In this document: positions 22,836-33,296 of the stretch, in pieces
How positions within the stretch are numbered: position 1 is the first letter of the stretch
Layout of the letters: every line of letters begins with the position of its first letter
Assembly: GCA_038373865.1 (NCBI GenBank)
Contig: JAXGGA010003026.1
Location: 46,183-110,182 of the forward strand
Origin: Uloborus plumipes
Lineage: Eukaryota > Arthropoda > Arachnida > Araneae > Uloboridae
Direction of reading: 5' to 3'
DNA: 64,000 nt
Position numbers and translations under genes: made by a program
Notes under the pieces: generated by a model
What the model was told of the DNA's origin: nothing
Seen by the model: only the letters and a program-made list of their open reading frames with translations
The model's database searches: none

Positions 22836-23061
22836 TCAACGCTTCCGAAAATAAAGTCGGCTCCGGATGCGTGGCGGTGCTGGTCTCTTTGTCATCCAGA
22901 TTTCGTTTATTAATTGACACTGGTCGAACACTTGGTTGAGTGAATAATACCATACGATGTGATAGCTACTATTGTCAATTCGACCATCATTTTTGAGCAA
23001 TTGTTTCATTACTTCGGCGTGGTGCTGCCACTCATATTTTTCTGCCCATCCCGGAAATTTG
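22836..23061 (-). CDS. SOUL heme-binding protein (HEBP2-like), last exon
   Basis: Terminal coding exon, 226 bp. The acceptor is a long pyrimidine tract ending CTTAG. The first base completes a codon split with the previous exon (phase 2), giving the junction IYVVS|KFPGWA. The exon encodes the C-terminal third of the SOUL domain: FPGWAEKYEW, then a helix (HHAEVMKQLL), HIVWYYSLNQVF and NEIWM, followed by a short basic tail, and ends with TGA at 22838-22836. SOUL proteins bind heme or porphyrin through a hydrophobic pocket; a signal-peptide form would be secreted. The match is by motif order (VYV..F.GWA...W...A) and exact phase agreement across three exons. Heme binding by this protein is inferred. 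Confidence 0.85.
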
Positions 23062-23155
23062 CTAAGAAAAAAAAAGGAAAAGGAAAATAATACATATCTA
23101 CTGATTCAATAAGCAAAAAAACATCAAACTAAAGTTAAACTCTTACTTATTTATA

Positions 23156-23285
23156 AAGCAATGAGTAACCGCCCCTAAGCAAGGGCTAAGTCAGGAGCAT
23201 GCAATACACCGTCAACTCGGTTTATTACCATCCATGGAGTGCAGAACCGAGTTGGCGGTGTATTGAATCTTGCGTACCTAATTTA
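23156..23285. repeat. Dispersed repeat with inverted core, copy 1
   Basis: Contains AGTAACCGCCCCTAAGCAAGGGCTAAG and AGCATGCAATACACCGTCAACTCGG, also present at about 32236-32320. The core is palindromic: CACCGTCAACTCGG pairs with CCGAGTTGGCGGTG around an ATCCATGGA centre. Confidence 0.6.
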
Positions 23286-24185
23286 CGTAAAAACGTTGCT
23301 ACAATTAAAGTACATTAGAGTGTTAAAAATCCGATCTTATAGGGACCATAAGTAATTCGAATTTTCAGTTTGTTCAGATTTTCGAAAATAACAAAGAAAA
23401 TACCATTTAGGAGAACAATAGGTTTCTTTATCAAATGAAGTGTGTATAAAATATATTTGTGCATATTATGCAATGTAATGCATAACTATTCAGTGTGTAA
23501 TTGATTTTTTAAACAAAAATAACAAAAATTAAATCTCATTATTTACTGTAGATAAAAAAATAAAGAGTTTACAGTACTTATGGTAATGTATGTATGTATT
23601 ATTGTAAGAAATTATTGTACAATATTTTGCATGGTAAATTAAATTCTCCACTTCTTTTACATCTGCACTTAGATTCGTTTTTTCAACCATAGTATGTCAT
23701 TATGTATTCCATTGACTGTAGCTGTTCCTTCGTAACTGTCGAGTATTTAATTGCAAATTCATGGGGTGTGCGTTCAGGGTTTTGACGTTAAAGATTTTTA
23801 ACTTTCGTATTTTTGACTTTCTCCTGCAAATGTTTAAAACATATTCGTATTATCTTTCTTAGTCCTTGCTTATTGCATTTAACTGGTTTATCAAAGCACT
23901 ACAAAACATAATACTGTCAATGCTAATTTTTAAAACTGCAAAATGTAGAGACTATTTCATTATTCTAAAAAAAAATCCGTAAAAGGTCTCTATCCTTTTC
24001 TTTTTCTTTCTCTTTTTTTTTTTTTTTGACCGGTAATTTAAAAAAAAAATACCTTTAAAAATAAAAGTTCATTATGATACTTTCATTAAGGTTTTCATAT
24101 GGCAGTTGAGTCATTTAGGATCAACCCGGTAAGGTCCACTTTTTATAAAAAAATGATTTTATTTTGGGAAATATAAGCTTTTTAA

Positions 24186-24698
24186 CCTATTTATACCCAG
24201 TAGCCTAAAAACGGGACGCTTGTTAGTAACTGCATACAAAAACCTGTAATGGGTACATCATTTTACTAAAGCTGATTTTCATAAGTTAAATAGTCCTTCT
24301 TGAGAAAAACAGTTAGAGCCACTATTTGGACATAAGAGTTTATTTATTGACAGCTATTTTCAGACAAATCAGTCAAGCAACGATCCAGCGTGGGTAGCCG
24401 AAGAAAGTAAGTTTTTTGCGAGCTTTTTTTTCCATAAAATGAAACTATTTTAAGTGATTTACGTAAAATTGATCAGAGATGCCTTCTGAAAGGTTACTTT
24501 GCACAAGTAAAGCCAAAAAAGGTCGTATTTTGTTCACATATCTGCAAAATATCCCATAAACAGGACGTTAAATAACTTAATAACTATGGCAACGGCGAAT
24601 TACTTTAAGCCTGAAATGTATGTAAACCATTCCAAGTAAGAGTTTTAAGAAGATAAAAATTGAAAAAAATTGTCAAAAAGAACTTGGGCATAAATGGA
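24186..24698. mobile_element. piggyBac-like MITE (TTAA-flanked)
   Basis: 513 bp between TTAA (24182-24185) and TTAA (24699-24702). Ends CCTATTTATACCCAG and CTTGGGCATAAATGGA are imperfect inverted repeats. Inner paired phrases AACGGGACG / CATAAACAGGACG resemble the CCC-rich subterminal parts of the other TTAA-flanked elements here. No coding capacity. Confidence 0.6.
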
Positions 24699-25185
24699 TT
24701 AAGCTCTTTTAGTAATGGCTTATAGGCAATAGATCAAAAACAGCTAGATCTCAACAGAAAGTGAATATAAAGTAAGGGTTTATGTCGAAACCTTTTAGAT
24801 TCATAGGTCTATGGTTTTTGAAAAAAAAATACAACTGATTTTGATTCTAAACAACTCAATGACTTATTATTCACATTTATGACTTACCTTCAAATCGCCT
24901 CCGTTCCATTGCTACATTGTTGTGTATTGTAAAGTTAAGGATACCTGATGTATAAATAAAGAAGAGTGTCAATTATGTGAACTAATTAGGACCATACGTC
25001 GTTCGAATTTTTAAAATGCTCTGGTTTCGAAAAAAAAAAAACAGACGTAATACTGTTAAGACGATCTTTTTCCAAAACAACAAACAACTATTTTCGTATT
25101 TATTTTGATTTTTTTTCTATTTATTTTGATATGTTTTTAACATGTTTTTAATGTTTTTTTAAATATGTTTTCAAAAAGGTGTTTT

Positions 25186-26880
25186 AGCCTACTTTCCCGT
25201 TAAAAATAAAAGAGACGACAAAAGTATTAAAAGTGGCTTAATGCATCTACAAAATATCGCCAAGTCCAAAAAATATCGCCAAGTTCAAAAAATATCGCCA
25301 AGTTCAAAACAAATTCAAAAAGAAACAAAAAAAAAAAAAAATTAAACAAATATCGAAAAATTAAAAATTTGAAAGTAGGGTATTGAGATGGGGAATTTGT
25401 GTGTCGGTCGGTCAGTCGGCCTGTCGGTCGGTCTGTTTGTCCCGCCTAATAACTTTTGAATGAACATTCCGATTTGAACGATTTTTTTTTTGTTGGAAAG
25501 ATCTCGGCGAGTACAGCTCATTCCCATATTTGATTTTTCGATTTGAACAATTTTTGGTTCAACTTTGAGCCGTTCAAACAACCTGTCCCGCGATACTAAC
25601 TTTTTAGTTAACAATCCGATTTGAACAAAAAAAATTTTTGTTCGAAAGATCTTTTCAAAGATACTTCATTCCCGTATTTACATTTTCGATTTGAACAATT
25701 TTTGGTTCAACATTGAACCGTTCAAGTAACCTTTCCCCACCTAATAACTTTTAAGTGCACCGTCCAAATTGAATAAACTTTTTTTTTGTTCGAAAGATCT
25801 TATCAAGAATACTTCATTCCCGTTTTTAAATTTCCAATTTGAACAATTTTTCGTTCAACATTAAACCGTTCAAACAAGCTCTCACCCCTAATAACTTTTG
25901 AGTGAACAGTCCGATTTAAACAATTTTTTTTTTTTTTTTTGTTCGAAAGATCTCGGCAAGGATACTTCATTACCGTATTTAAATTTTCAATTTGAACATT
26001 CTTTCGTTCAACATTGAACCGTTCAAGCAACCTTTCCCCACCTAATAACTTTTGAGTGAACCGTCCGAATGGAATAAACTTTTTTTTGTTCGAAAGATCT
26101 TGGAGAGACTCATTCCCATATTTCACTTTTCAATTTCAACCATTTTTCGTTCAATGATGAACCATTCAGAAAAAAATTTTAACATGAGCGCCTAGTGGGA
26201 AATTTAAATTGAATGTTGATTCTGAACTTAAAGGCGGATTTCCTTCAAACTAATTTTGTAAGAAAATGGTTTTGATAAAAAATGTATGTAAAGTACTTTT
26301 CTGAAAAATCTTCTGTGAGGACTCTGATTCCGACTCCGACTCCTCAAACATGGCGTAAATGCAGGCTCAGAAAAAAATGACTGACTGGGCAGACGATTTT
26401 TTTTGGCAGACGATTTTTTTTGTTTACAAACATTTTTCATTCACGAGAGCATTTTATTTTTGATTTATATTTAACAGCTGGCAAAGGATTAAAAATAAAA
26501 TTCGAGACATTTTATTGACGAACGGGGTTTTTTTTTCCCTTTCTTTGATAAAATGTTTTGATGTTCTTTGTACCTTTATTTTGTTTATTACTTTTTTTAT
26601 TTTGAAAACGATTGTGGAATTTTTCTACGGAAGAACTATAACAGTTACATTCTTTAAAAGGTGCGACAAAACTTTAACTCGTTTATTTACTTTTTACGTG
26701 GCCATTTCATCTGATGAGAGGGGCATATTTTGCTTTTAGAAATCAGCTTTAAGTGCTATAAAAGTATATTTGACATAATTTTCAGTTTCAGATATTCAAG
26801 AGAATATTGATCAGATGCTACAATGCCGATGTTGATGTACGGGAAAGTAGGCTCGCTTAGTTCTTGACAGAACCTCTTGT
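25186..26880. mobile_element. TIR element B, second copy of element A
   Basis: Same orientation as 1779-3604 and very similar throughout by eye, including the ends AGCCTACTTTCCCGT (25186-25200) and ACGGGAAAGTAGGCT (26839-26853), the GTCG/GTCT tract and the 3' unique part. It has about five internal ~145-bp units and a three-fold ATATCGCCAAGT block at 25253-25305, where element A has two. It lies inside a SOUL intron. No transposase is present. Confidence 0.8.
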
Positions 26881-27107
26881 TTAAATATATTTTTAATGTG
26901 ATTTTTTTATATTGAAAAAATAAGGATACCTTAGGTATAAATACAGAAGAGCGCCAAGTATCCGAGCTTAGTAGGAAGATACGTAGTTCGGATTTCGAAA
27001 ATAACAGCGAAAATACTGTTTTCCAACCTTTATCCAAAAAGAACAAAAGATTTTTTTGTATTTATTTTAATGGTTTTTTTTAATTTACGTTATTAACATG
27101 TTTTTTT

Positions 27108-27133
27108 AATATATATATATATATGTATATATT
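27108..27133. repeat. (AT)n microsatellite
   Basis: An alternating AT run, interrupted once by TGT. Confidence 0.9.
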
Positions 27134-28014
27134 TAATATGCTGTTAACCTTCCGGAACGCGTAACATACCAATACACGACAGCGCACGCTGGGTCAGAAT
27201 CACCCATATTACATTTTAAGAGCATTTAACAATATTTAACCTCTTCTCGGCTTTTTCCGAGCTGGACTCAGGCAAGCGAAATGTTCCATTCTGGCTCCTC
27301 CCGAGTGTAGCTCGGGCACGGTGAAAATTAACACGGCACAACCAGTCTTTCCTGAATTATTTCACATGTCCCTTTTGTGGTTTCGGATGCTTTTATTTAC
27401 TATTGTTGCTACTAAATGGCAGCACTATAAGGTGTTTTGAGCTGTAGATTTAAGATAAGAGTAGGCGCCAATTGCAAAGTATAATGATTTCTGCTATGCA
27501 GAAAGCCATCTTTACAGGTAAATACTTATTTATTGCTTATTTATTTAAATAGATATTTTTACATTTATTTTTAGGAAACGTTAAATGGACATGATGCTAT
27601 TATGTTTAAAAAGATATGTATGTATGAAAATAAGCATAAAAAATTGACTTTTTTTATCCGTAATACCGAAATAAAATGAGCCTGGGGGGGTTAATGAATA
27701 ATTTTGTATTATAAATTCTGATTTTGGCAAATAGTAACTAAGTATCTCAAAAATATATCTCAAAAATGGCGATTGTCACTTTCTTATTGCATTGTATGTA
27801 GAATCGTATTCAGTATCGACCTAAAACATTATGACACGACGGAAATTCCTTAACTCTGATTTTACAGCGTTAAAAGAGCACGAGTCCCAACCTTTGTATC
27901 TATACGGCAAACGTTTTCGCTCTCTCATGAAAAGTAACGAAAAGGGACTTGCATTAATCTGGCTCTGAGGTACAGATTTGGTGCATTTACGGTGCATAAT
28001 TGCTGCTTCTACAT

Positions 28015-28258
28015 TACATTGTAAAAAATGAATGATGTTTTTACAGTATAATACAGCTAATTTAATGCTAATAAACTGTAGCCTTGTTAATTTTACAGTA
28101 ATAAACTTTGAAATTGCTAGTTTCACAGTTTATTACTGTGCATTTTACAATTTTAAAGTGGAACCTCTTCAATATTACACTTGTTTTTATAGTATAATTT
28201 TTATAGTATTATACTGTAAAAACAACAACTGTTTTTTTTTTCTTTTTTTGCAGTGTAG
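28015..28258. mobile_element. MITE, TTTTTACAGTGTAG family, copy 2
   Basis: Left CATTGTAAAAAATG and right GCAGTGTAG ends, with interior ACAGTATAATACAGCTAAT, TTTTACAGTAATAAACT and TATTATACTGTAAAAACAAC shared with copy 1 at 21309-21682. Confidence 0.6.
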
Positions 28259-28359
28259 GGCAAAAACTGATAGCTCTTTGCAATATTTTAAATATTTTTG
28301 TTATTGCTTGCAGCTATAAGTCAACTCACTAGCTGGCTATCTATAAGTTATTTATTTAC

Positions 28360-28540
28360 CTGACGACGTATATTTTCTTTCCGTCTTTCTCAAAGAAAAG
28401 ATCTTTATCCACTGCGGGGGGTGCCTTTTCAGCCAGTTGAGGAGGTATCAACAGCGACATAATGAGCGTAGGTTCACATCTTGCTCCAAAGCACGGGATC
28501 ACCTGCATTTTAGCAGGTATAGTAGAGTTTATCTTCTCGG
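28360..28540 (-). CDS. SOUL heme-binding protein, middle exon
   Basis: Internal coding exon, 181 bp. The acceptor is TCTGTTCTAG (polypyrimidine before AG); the donor is CAG|GTAAAT. It begins in phase 1 (G from the previous exon plus CC gives Ala) and ends in phase 2. It encodes the central SOUL sheet: EKINSTIPAKMQVIP, equivalent to the family's KIPMTAPV segment, then a CFGARCEP cysteine pair, MSLLIPPQL, PPAVDKDLFF and KKIYVV. Both ends splice in frame to flanking SOUL exons, which is the strongest evidence for the gene. An upstream in-frame ATG at 28595 lies in the intron and is not needed. The two closely spaced cysteines could form a disulfide in a secreted protein (inference). Confidence 0.87.
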
Positions 28541-28733
28541 CTAGAACAGATTTTAAAGATAAAAAAGGTACGCGAGGCACCAAGTTATATGACATTTTAA
28601 TATTTATGCAACTAAAGAATTAACAACACGACTAGTGAAAAAATGAAGTTCAAATAGGTAACGATCGAAAGAGCATTTTGAGGCTTTCTTTTGGCGAAAA
28701 AACTATTTACCTTCGTTCAACCGTCACTGAGAT

Positions 28734-28810
28734 ATCTACTCAACCTGAGTAGATAGAACCTACTAAAACTGAGTATCATTCAGTCTTTCTTTCTTTCTTT
28801 CTATGTCATG
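28734..28810 (+). repeat. Hairpin plus Helitron-like 5' end and CTTT microsatellite
   Basis: A perfect hairpin ATCTACTC-AACC-TGAGTAGAT is followed by CCTACTAAAACTGAGTATC and a (CTTT)n run. The phrase resembles the Helitron-like 5' end at 30049 (TATTAAAAACTGAGTATC) and the fragment at 12527-12589. Confidence 0.4.
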
Positions 28811-30048
28811 CTTCTTTCTCCTGAACGCCAATAAACTGAAAGTCGAACCAGGTACCGATAGATTTTTAATTTTTCACGCTTCATTAGTTTAAGATTATAT
28901 TACTAGGGCGCTCTGCCTCCCTGCTCGCTTCGCTCACCAACCCCTCTTCGTCGCAAGTGGCGACTACCTCACCGGCCTCGATGCCTAACCTGCTTCTGGT
29001 GGTTTGGAGTCAAATCGACTAAATGCCACCGAATACGGAGTCCCAGCTGAAAAAGAAAATAATACCCCTCCCCTCATCTTGATGTAAAAAAATCATTTAA
29101 TTTAACAAAAATGCTCATATACCCTTTAAAAGCACAGTCCTTTACAATTTAAAATAATTCGCCAAATATATAACCCCCCCCCCTCATCCTGGAATAAAAA
29201 ATGAAAAACATGTGTACATAATTAAAAAACAGTAAAATATCTAGCCCAAACAGAAAATCCAATTCCTTTCTCTCGCAGAAAAAAATAACTCAAATACGCA
29301 ACGTAATTCATATGAAATCACGTAAACAAAATGAAATACCGTAAGAATTAATAAAACCTTTCTTAAATGTTAAAAAAAACTAAAGAATATATACGATAGA
29401 CGCAATCGTGTATATTTTGTTAAACTAAGACAAGCAATAAGCAAAGCGAAGCGTCACCGGTTTTGCTGTTTGAACACGACCTTGTTGAAAGAGTTTTAGA
29501 GCAGTTCTGTTGAATGTAATATAATTTTGCTTGAGGTGAGCCTTGAAAAAAGGCTAAATTAGAATCACTTCTATCTCCTATTATAATTAACGGAGAGAAA
29601 TGAAACAAACCTCTCCTTTTTTAGACAAAAAATTTCTTTCCAACGATATAAAACATTAGGGGGTAGGGGGATTTTTTACTCCCTAATTTGTTGAAGTATG
29701 TGAAATTTATGCTTAAGAAATTAATTAAAAAAAACTAATTCGAAAATAAGAAAATTGGCTCCGAAGTGCAAATCTACGGGGTTCGAACGAATTTTGTACG
29801 ATTTTAATTAGCGAAGATATCAATTAATAAGTAGTCAAGTTTAAAGCGATTAAGCCTAATAAATGATTAAATATGAAATCCGTTCTTGCAAACCGTCGTT
29901 GCTATGAAACAGTGATAACAATGATAATGAGAATTTTGAATGAAGGCTTAACTAAATCAAACACGGAACTCATAAGCGGGCCACTTACGTAGAATTTTTA
30001 TCGCTATCTTCTGGTAATATTTTGAAACATTTATTTGTTGAAGAGCCA

Positions 30049-30435
30049 TCTACTTATATTAAAAACTGAGTATCTATGTCTGCTTTTTTCCTTTGAGCGA
30101 GCTGAACTTACTGAAACTTTCCTCACCATCTTGAAGGCGCGAAGCATCTCAATAATTCGAATGATTTTTTTATATAGGAAAAAAGTAAAGGCGTGAAGCG
30201 CCTGCTAGCGAGCCGCCTTGGCGGGGAGTAGTTTCTTGACATTTCCCTCACTACTTTCAGGGCACGAAGTGCCCGTGCAACGCCGGGCCACGTGCGTGGT
30301 ATGTCTTGAAATCGAATGAACATTAAATTATATCAAATAATATAACTTCAGAATGAGGAAAAAGTTAGAGAAGGAGGACGTTATGCATCAACACGCCGCA
30401 GGAAGCTAATCTAGCTGCCCTGGCAGCTAGTCTAG
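30049..30435 (+). mobile_element. Possible short non-autonomous Helitron
   Basis: Starts TCTACTTATATTAAAAACTGAG after an A and ends CTAG before a T, with a 9-bp hairpin CTAGCTGCC/GGCAGCTAG (30411-30430) just before the end. A TC start, CTRR end, 3' hairpin and insertion between A and T are the Helitron hallmarks. The hairpin lies closer to the end than usual. The interior has palindromic GC-rich patches (GGCGTGAAGCGCC, GGCACGAAGTGCC). No Rep/helicase coding. Confidence 0.45.
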
Positions 30436-30515
30436 TAAGGTGTTAAAATCTGACGAAATTTTAAGGAAAGCGCCAAATCTAAGAACATGGTGAGAAACTG
30501 ATCATGGTAACAGGG

Positions 30516-31830
30516 TACACTGTTAAAACTACAGGTTGCACAAGGCACCTTTGAGGGTTAAAAAAGGATTGTAGCACCAGCGGCACCCCCTGAAGGGTGC
30601 CACTTGACTCCCAATGGTACCCTTAACCCATTAATGCCCAGCGTCCCTTTTTAGGGACGGTCCAAAAAAGGGTCTGAATTTATCCAAAATGAACATTTCA
30701 ACAAAATAATAGTGTTCAATTAGTACCTTGGTATTGTTTCAATTCGTTATTAACCCACTAATGCCTGACATTTTTTTTTCCAAAGATATTTTGCATACTG
30801 GTTACAAACGGTGTTTAATGAACAGGAAAAATAATTAAAAAATATTATGTAAAAAATAATTGTTTTATTAAGGAAAGAAAAATCGTCTCTGAAAAGTTAC
30901 GATAGACCCCAGAGGGTACATACTTTTTTTTACTAAATTTTTTTTTCTCCCTACGATATAATATTTAAAAAGACATTTTATAAGAAGAAATAAAATCAGC
31001 AATTAATATAAACTTGGAAGCTGGGAATAACTTTGAAAACGTAGCTTTTTTTTCTTGAGATTGTGAAAGATGTAATTTTTGATAAAGATGATATTAAAAC
31101 TGCTACAGAACACACTTTACAATGGTTATGTACTGCAATCTGTTAATAATGAATTGAAAGAATACCAAGGTACTAACTGAACACTATTATTTGGTTGAAA
31201 TGTTCATTTTGTGGAAATTCAGACCCTTTTTGGACGGTCCTAAAAAATGACGCTAGGCATTAATGGGTTCAGATTGCAGCGCATAACCATTGCAAAGTGT
31301 GTTCTGTAGCAGTTTTAATATGATCTTTATCAAAAATGACATCGTTCACAATCTCAAGAAAAAAAAAGCTATGTTTTCAAAGTTATTCCCAGCTTCCCAG
31401 TTTATGCTAATTGCTGATTTTATTTCTTCTTATAAAATGTCTTTTTAAATAGTATATCGTTGGTAGAAAAAAAATAGTAAAAAAAGTATGTACCCTCTGG
31501 AATCTATCGTAACTTTTAAGGGACAATTTTTCTTTCCTTAATAAAAACATTATTTTTTATATAATATTTTTTTATTATTTTTCCTGTCTATTAAACACTG
31601 TTTGTAACCAGTATACAAAATATTTTTGGAAAAAAATGTCAGGCATTAATGGGTTAAAGATGCCATTTGGTTCACGATGACTTTCTTTGGGTACTATGGG
31701 GAGCCACATAGAGTCAAATGCCACCTTCAACGCGCCACAGAGACTCAAGTGGTACCCTTCAGGGGACTTCCGCTTATGCTACAATGTTTAACCCTGGTGC
31801 TTTGTGCAACCTGTAGTTTTAATAGCGTAC
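30516..31830. mobile_element. MITE family TACACTGTTAAAACTACAGG, copy 1 (split by a piggyBac-like element)
   Basis: The left end ACACTGTTAAAACTACAGGTTGCAC pairs with GTGCAACCTGTAGTTTTAATAG at the right. GGCACCCCCTGAAGGGTGCCACTTGACTCC-type blocks on the left recur inverted on the right. The element is interrupted at GGTACCC|TTAA by the TTAA-flanked element 30627-31653. Other copies: 33297-34008 and 58505-59705. Confidence 0.8.
30627..31653. mobile_element. Nested piggyBac-like MITE, A-B-A'-B' palindromic
   Basis: TTAA on each side (30623-30626, 31654-31657). Outer ends are CCCATTAATGCC and GGCATTAATGGG. The interior is A (30627-30751), B (30754-about 31140), then A reversed (about 31140-31267), then B reversed (about 31268-31653). 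An internal TTAACCCACTAATGCC at 30750-30765 marks the A/B joint. Blocks A and B also occur at the left end of 4972-6984. No coding frame. Confidence 0.8.
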
Positions 31831-31884
31831 GTAACCATTTTCAGCAGAAAACACATTCACACTAAGAGAGGACAATTTCAGAAA

Positions 31885-31990
31885 AGAGAAATTACATCCA
31901 TGCCAAGCCAGGATTTGAACCCGGACCCTCCATCATCATCCAGGTCAGACTTATCTGACCTCTAGACATACAGGCTGGTGCCAAATATGC
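31885..31990 (-). repeat. tRNA-like sequence, probably a SINE fragment
   Basis: The minus strand contains GGGTTCAAATCC, a perfect tRNA T-arm/box-B core with a 5-bp stem (CCGGG/CCTGG with one G-T pair), preceded by a possible anticodon-arm region. The acceptor arms do not pair, so this is not a functional tRNA gene. It is most likely a tRNA-derived repeat. Confidence 0.4.
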
Positions 31991-32235
31991 TACTTGGAGA
32001 AATTAAAAACATCAGTTGAGATTGTTTTTCATTTTCGAGTTTTCACTTTCCTACACTGTCCTATGCACGTTCCTACTCGTTTTCATTTTCATCCAATAAC
32101 TACACGTGCAGACCTGAAATCTGACAGACACACCCCAAAAACTTAAGACTGATCTCAAGGGGCGTCAATTTCAGGACTTAGAGGACATAGAGACAACTTC
32201 GAAGCTTATCTTCAGAGGGGTACGAAACATATAAA

Positions 32236-32660
32236 GTAGTAAGTAACCGCCCCGAGGCAAGGGCTAAGGCAGAAACATGCAATACACCTCCAGCTCGTCT
32301 ATACCAACCATGGACTGCAGTTTCGTGCTTATTATGCACCCATCAGCATGAAATAGGAACTAAACGAGCTGGAGGCAAAAATCCTCTTATAAAGGAAAGA
32401 GAGGCAACGAAAACTGGTTGTGCCGAGTGCTGGTTGTTTCAAGTTGTAAAAAACCGTACCAAGTGCGGTCGCTCGCTGGTGTTCTAATTTCAAAATTAGC
32501 TGCCAGTTTTTTTTTTTTTTTTTTTTCGGCTATCTTTGTTCTATAGTCTATGAGAAGATTTCTGCCTCCAACTTATTTAATTCCTCCTACCATGTTGACG
32601 AGTGCCAAAAAGCACGAAACTGCAGTCCATGGATGGAATAAGCGAGTTGGTTGTGTATAA
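32236..32660. repeat. Dispersed repeat with inverted ends, copy 2
   Basis: Starts AGTAACCGCCCCGAGGCAAGGGCTAAG and AACATGCAATACACCTCCAGCTCG, matching copy 1 at 23156-23285. ACCATGGACTGCAGTTTCGTGC recurs inverted as GCACGAAACTGCAGTCCATGG near 32612, so the unit is partly palindromic. An inverted AGCTCG/CGAGCT pair surrounds 32300-32365. Confidence 0.55.
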
Positions 32661-32768
32661 CATGTTTTATTTTTTTTTTTTTGTATGAGAGCATTTTCTT
32701 GAAACGTTCAAAGTAAAAAAGTTTTTTGAATTTGGATAATTGAAGGCACTTTATCTTGTAAATATTAC

Positions 32769-32898
32769 CTCTATCATTGTATCCTTGGAAATAGCGGGTA
32801 AGCTTTGGAAGCATCTTGAAAATGGCCTCTTCCATCGGTATTTGTTGGACTAGAGTAGATATCCATGTCGTTGCAGGATATATTCGCTCTTCCAGACC
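32769..32898 (-). CDS. SOUL heme-binding protein, first recognisable domain exon
   Basis: Internal coding exon, 130 bp. The acceptor is TTTATATTTAG; the donor is AGAG|GTAATA. It starts in phase 0 and ends in phase 1. It encodes the N-terminal SOUL hallmark LEERIYPATTWIST (family pattern: YE.R.YP...W..T), then a helical stretch (MEEAIFKMLPKLTRYF) and QGYNDR, matching the family's FWRLFRYIQG.N segment. Its last G joins CC of the next exon to make Ala. The ~30-40 residues normally preceding the YEERRYP motif (including any signal peptide) must come from upstream exons; one candidate is 39730-39787. Other frames in this exon are closed or unrelated. Confidence 0.85.
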
Positions 32899-33296
32899 CT
32901 AAATATAAAAATTAAAGAAAATTAAGAAATATCCATAAAAGGTTAATTGAGGCGAATGTGTTTGTAATGTTTCATCATTACTTATTCCGAAGACATGAAG
33001 TGAAAAAATACAAATTCTATTTTTATGTTTACATGCTTCATGTTTATATTTTAAAATAAATGATGAAAAAAAAGTAAAATTTATCAACAAAAGTTTGCTC
33101 TTGCTTGAACGATTGTTTCGTTTTTTTTAATTTTAATTTTTATTTTATTTATTTTTATTTATTTAATTATTTTTTTTTTTGTTAGCTTTTTCCACTGTTA
33201 CCTTTTCGTTAAGATTTTTTTTATATATGTTGGGTATCAGTTAATTTAAAAATCATAGTGGAATAGGTAATATAGTTACCTAGAGATTTGAACCAG

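Larger units (their letters stand above)
23062..28359 (-). other. SOUL intron between exons 28360-28540 and 22836-23061
   Basis: A 5.3-kb intron that holds a short repeat (23156-23285), a piggyBac-like MITE (24186-24698), element B (25186-26880), an (AT)n tract (27108-27133) and a MITE (28015-28258). The rest (23290-24180, 26880-28010) is AT-rich with no gene visible. Confidence 0.75.
28541..32768 (-). other. SOUL intron between exons 32769-32898 and 28360-28540
   Basis: A 4.2-kb intron containing Helitron-like ends (28734-28810, 30049-30435), a MITE with a nested piggyBac-like element (30516-31830), a tRNA-like repeat (31885-31990) and a dispersed repeat (32236-32660). 28820-30040 shows a GC-richer patch (28905-28990) but no gene. 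Confidence 0.7.

Noticed and set aside
28541..28595. ATG at 28595 as the start of a separate 79-codon minus-strand gene
   Set aside because: The first 18 codons lie upstream of a clear splice acceptor and do not match the SOUL family; the exon begins at 28540.
31885..31990. Functional tRNA gene on the minus strand
   Set aside because: Good T-arm but the acceptor arms do not pair and the D-arm is unclear; better explained as a tRNA-derived repeat.
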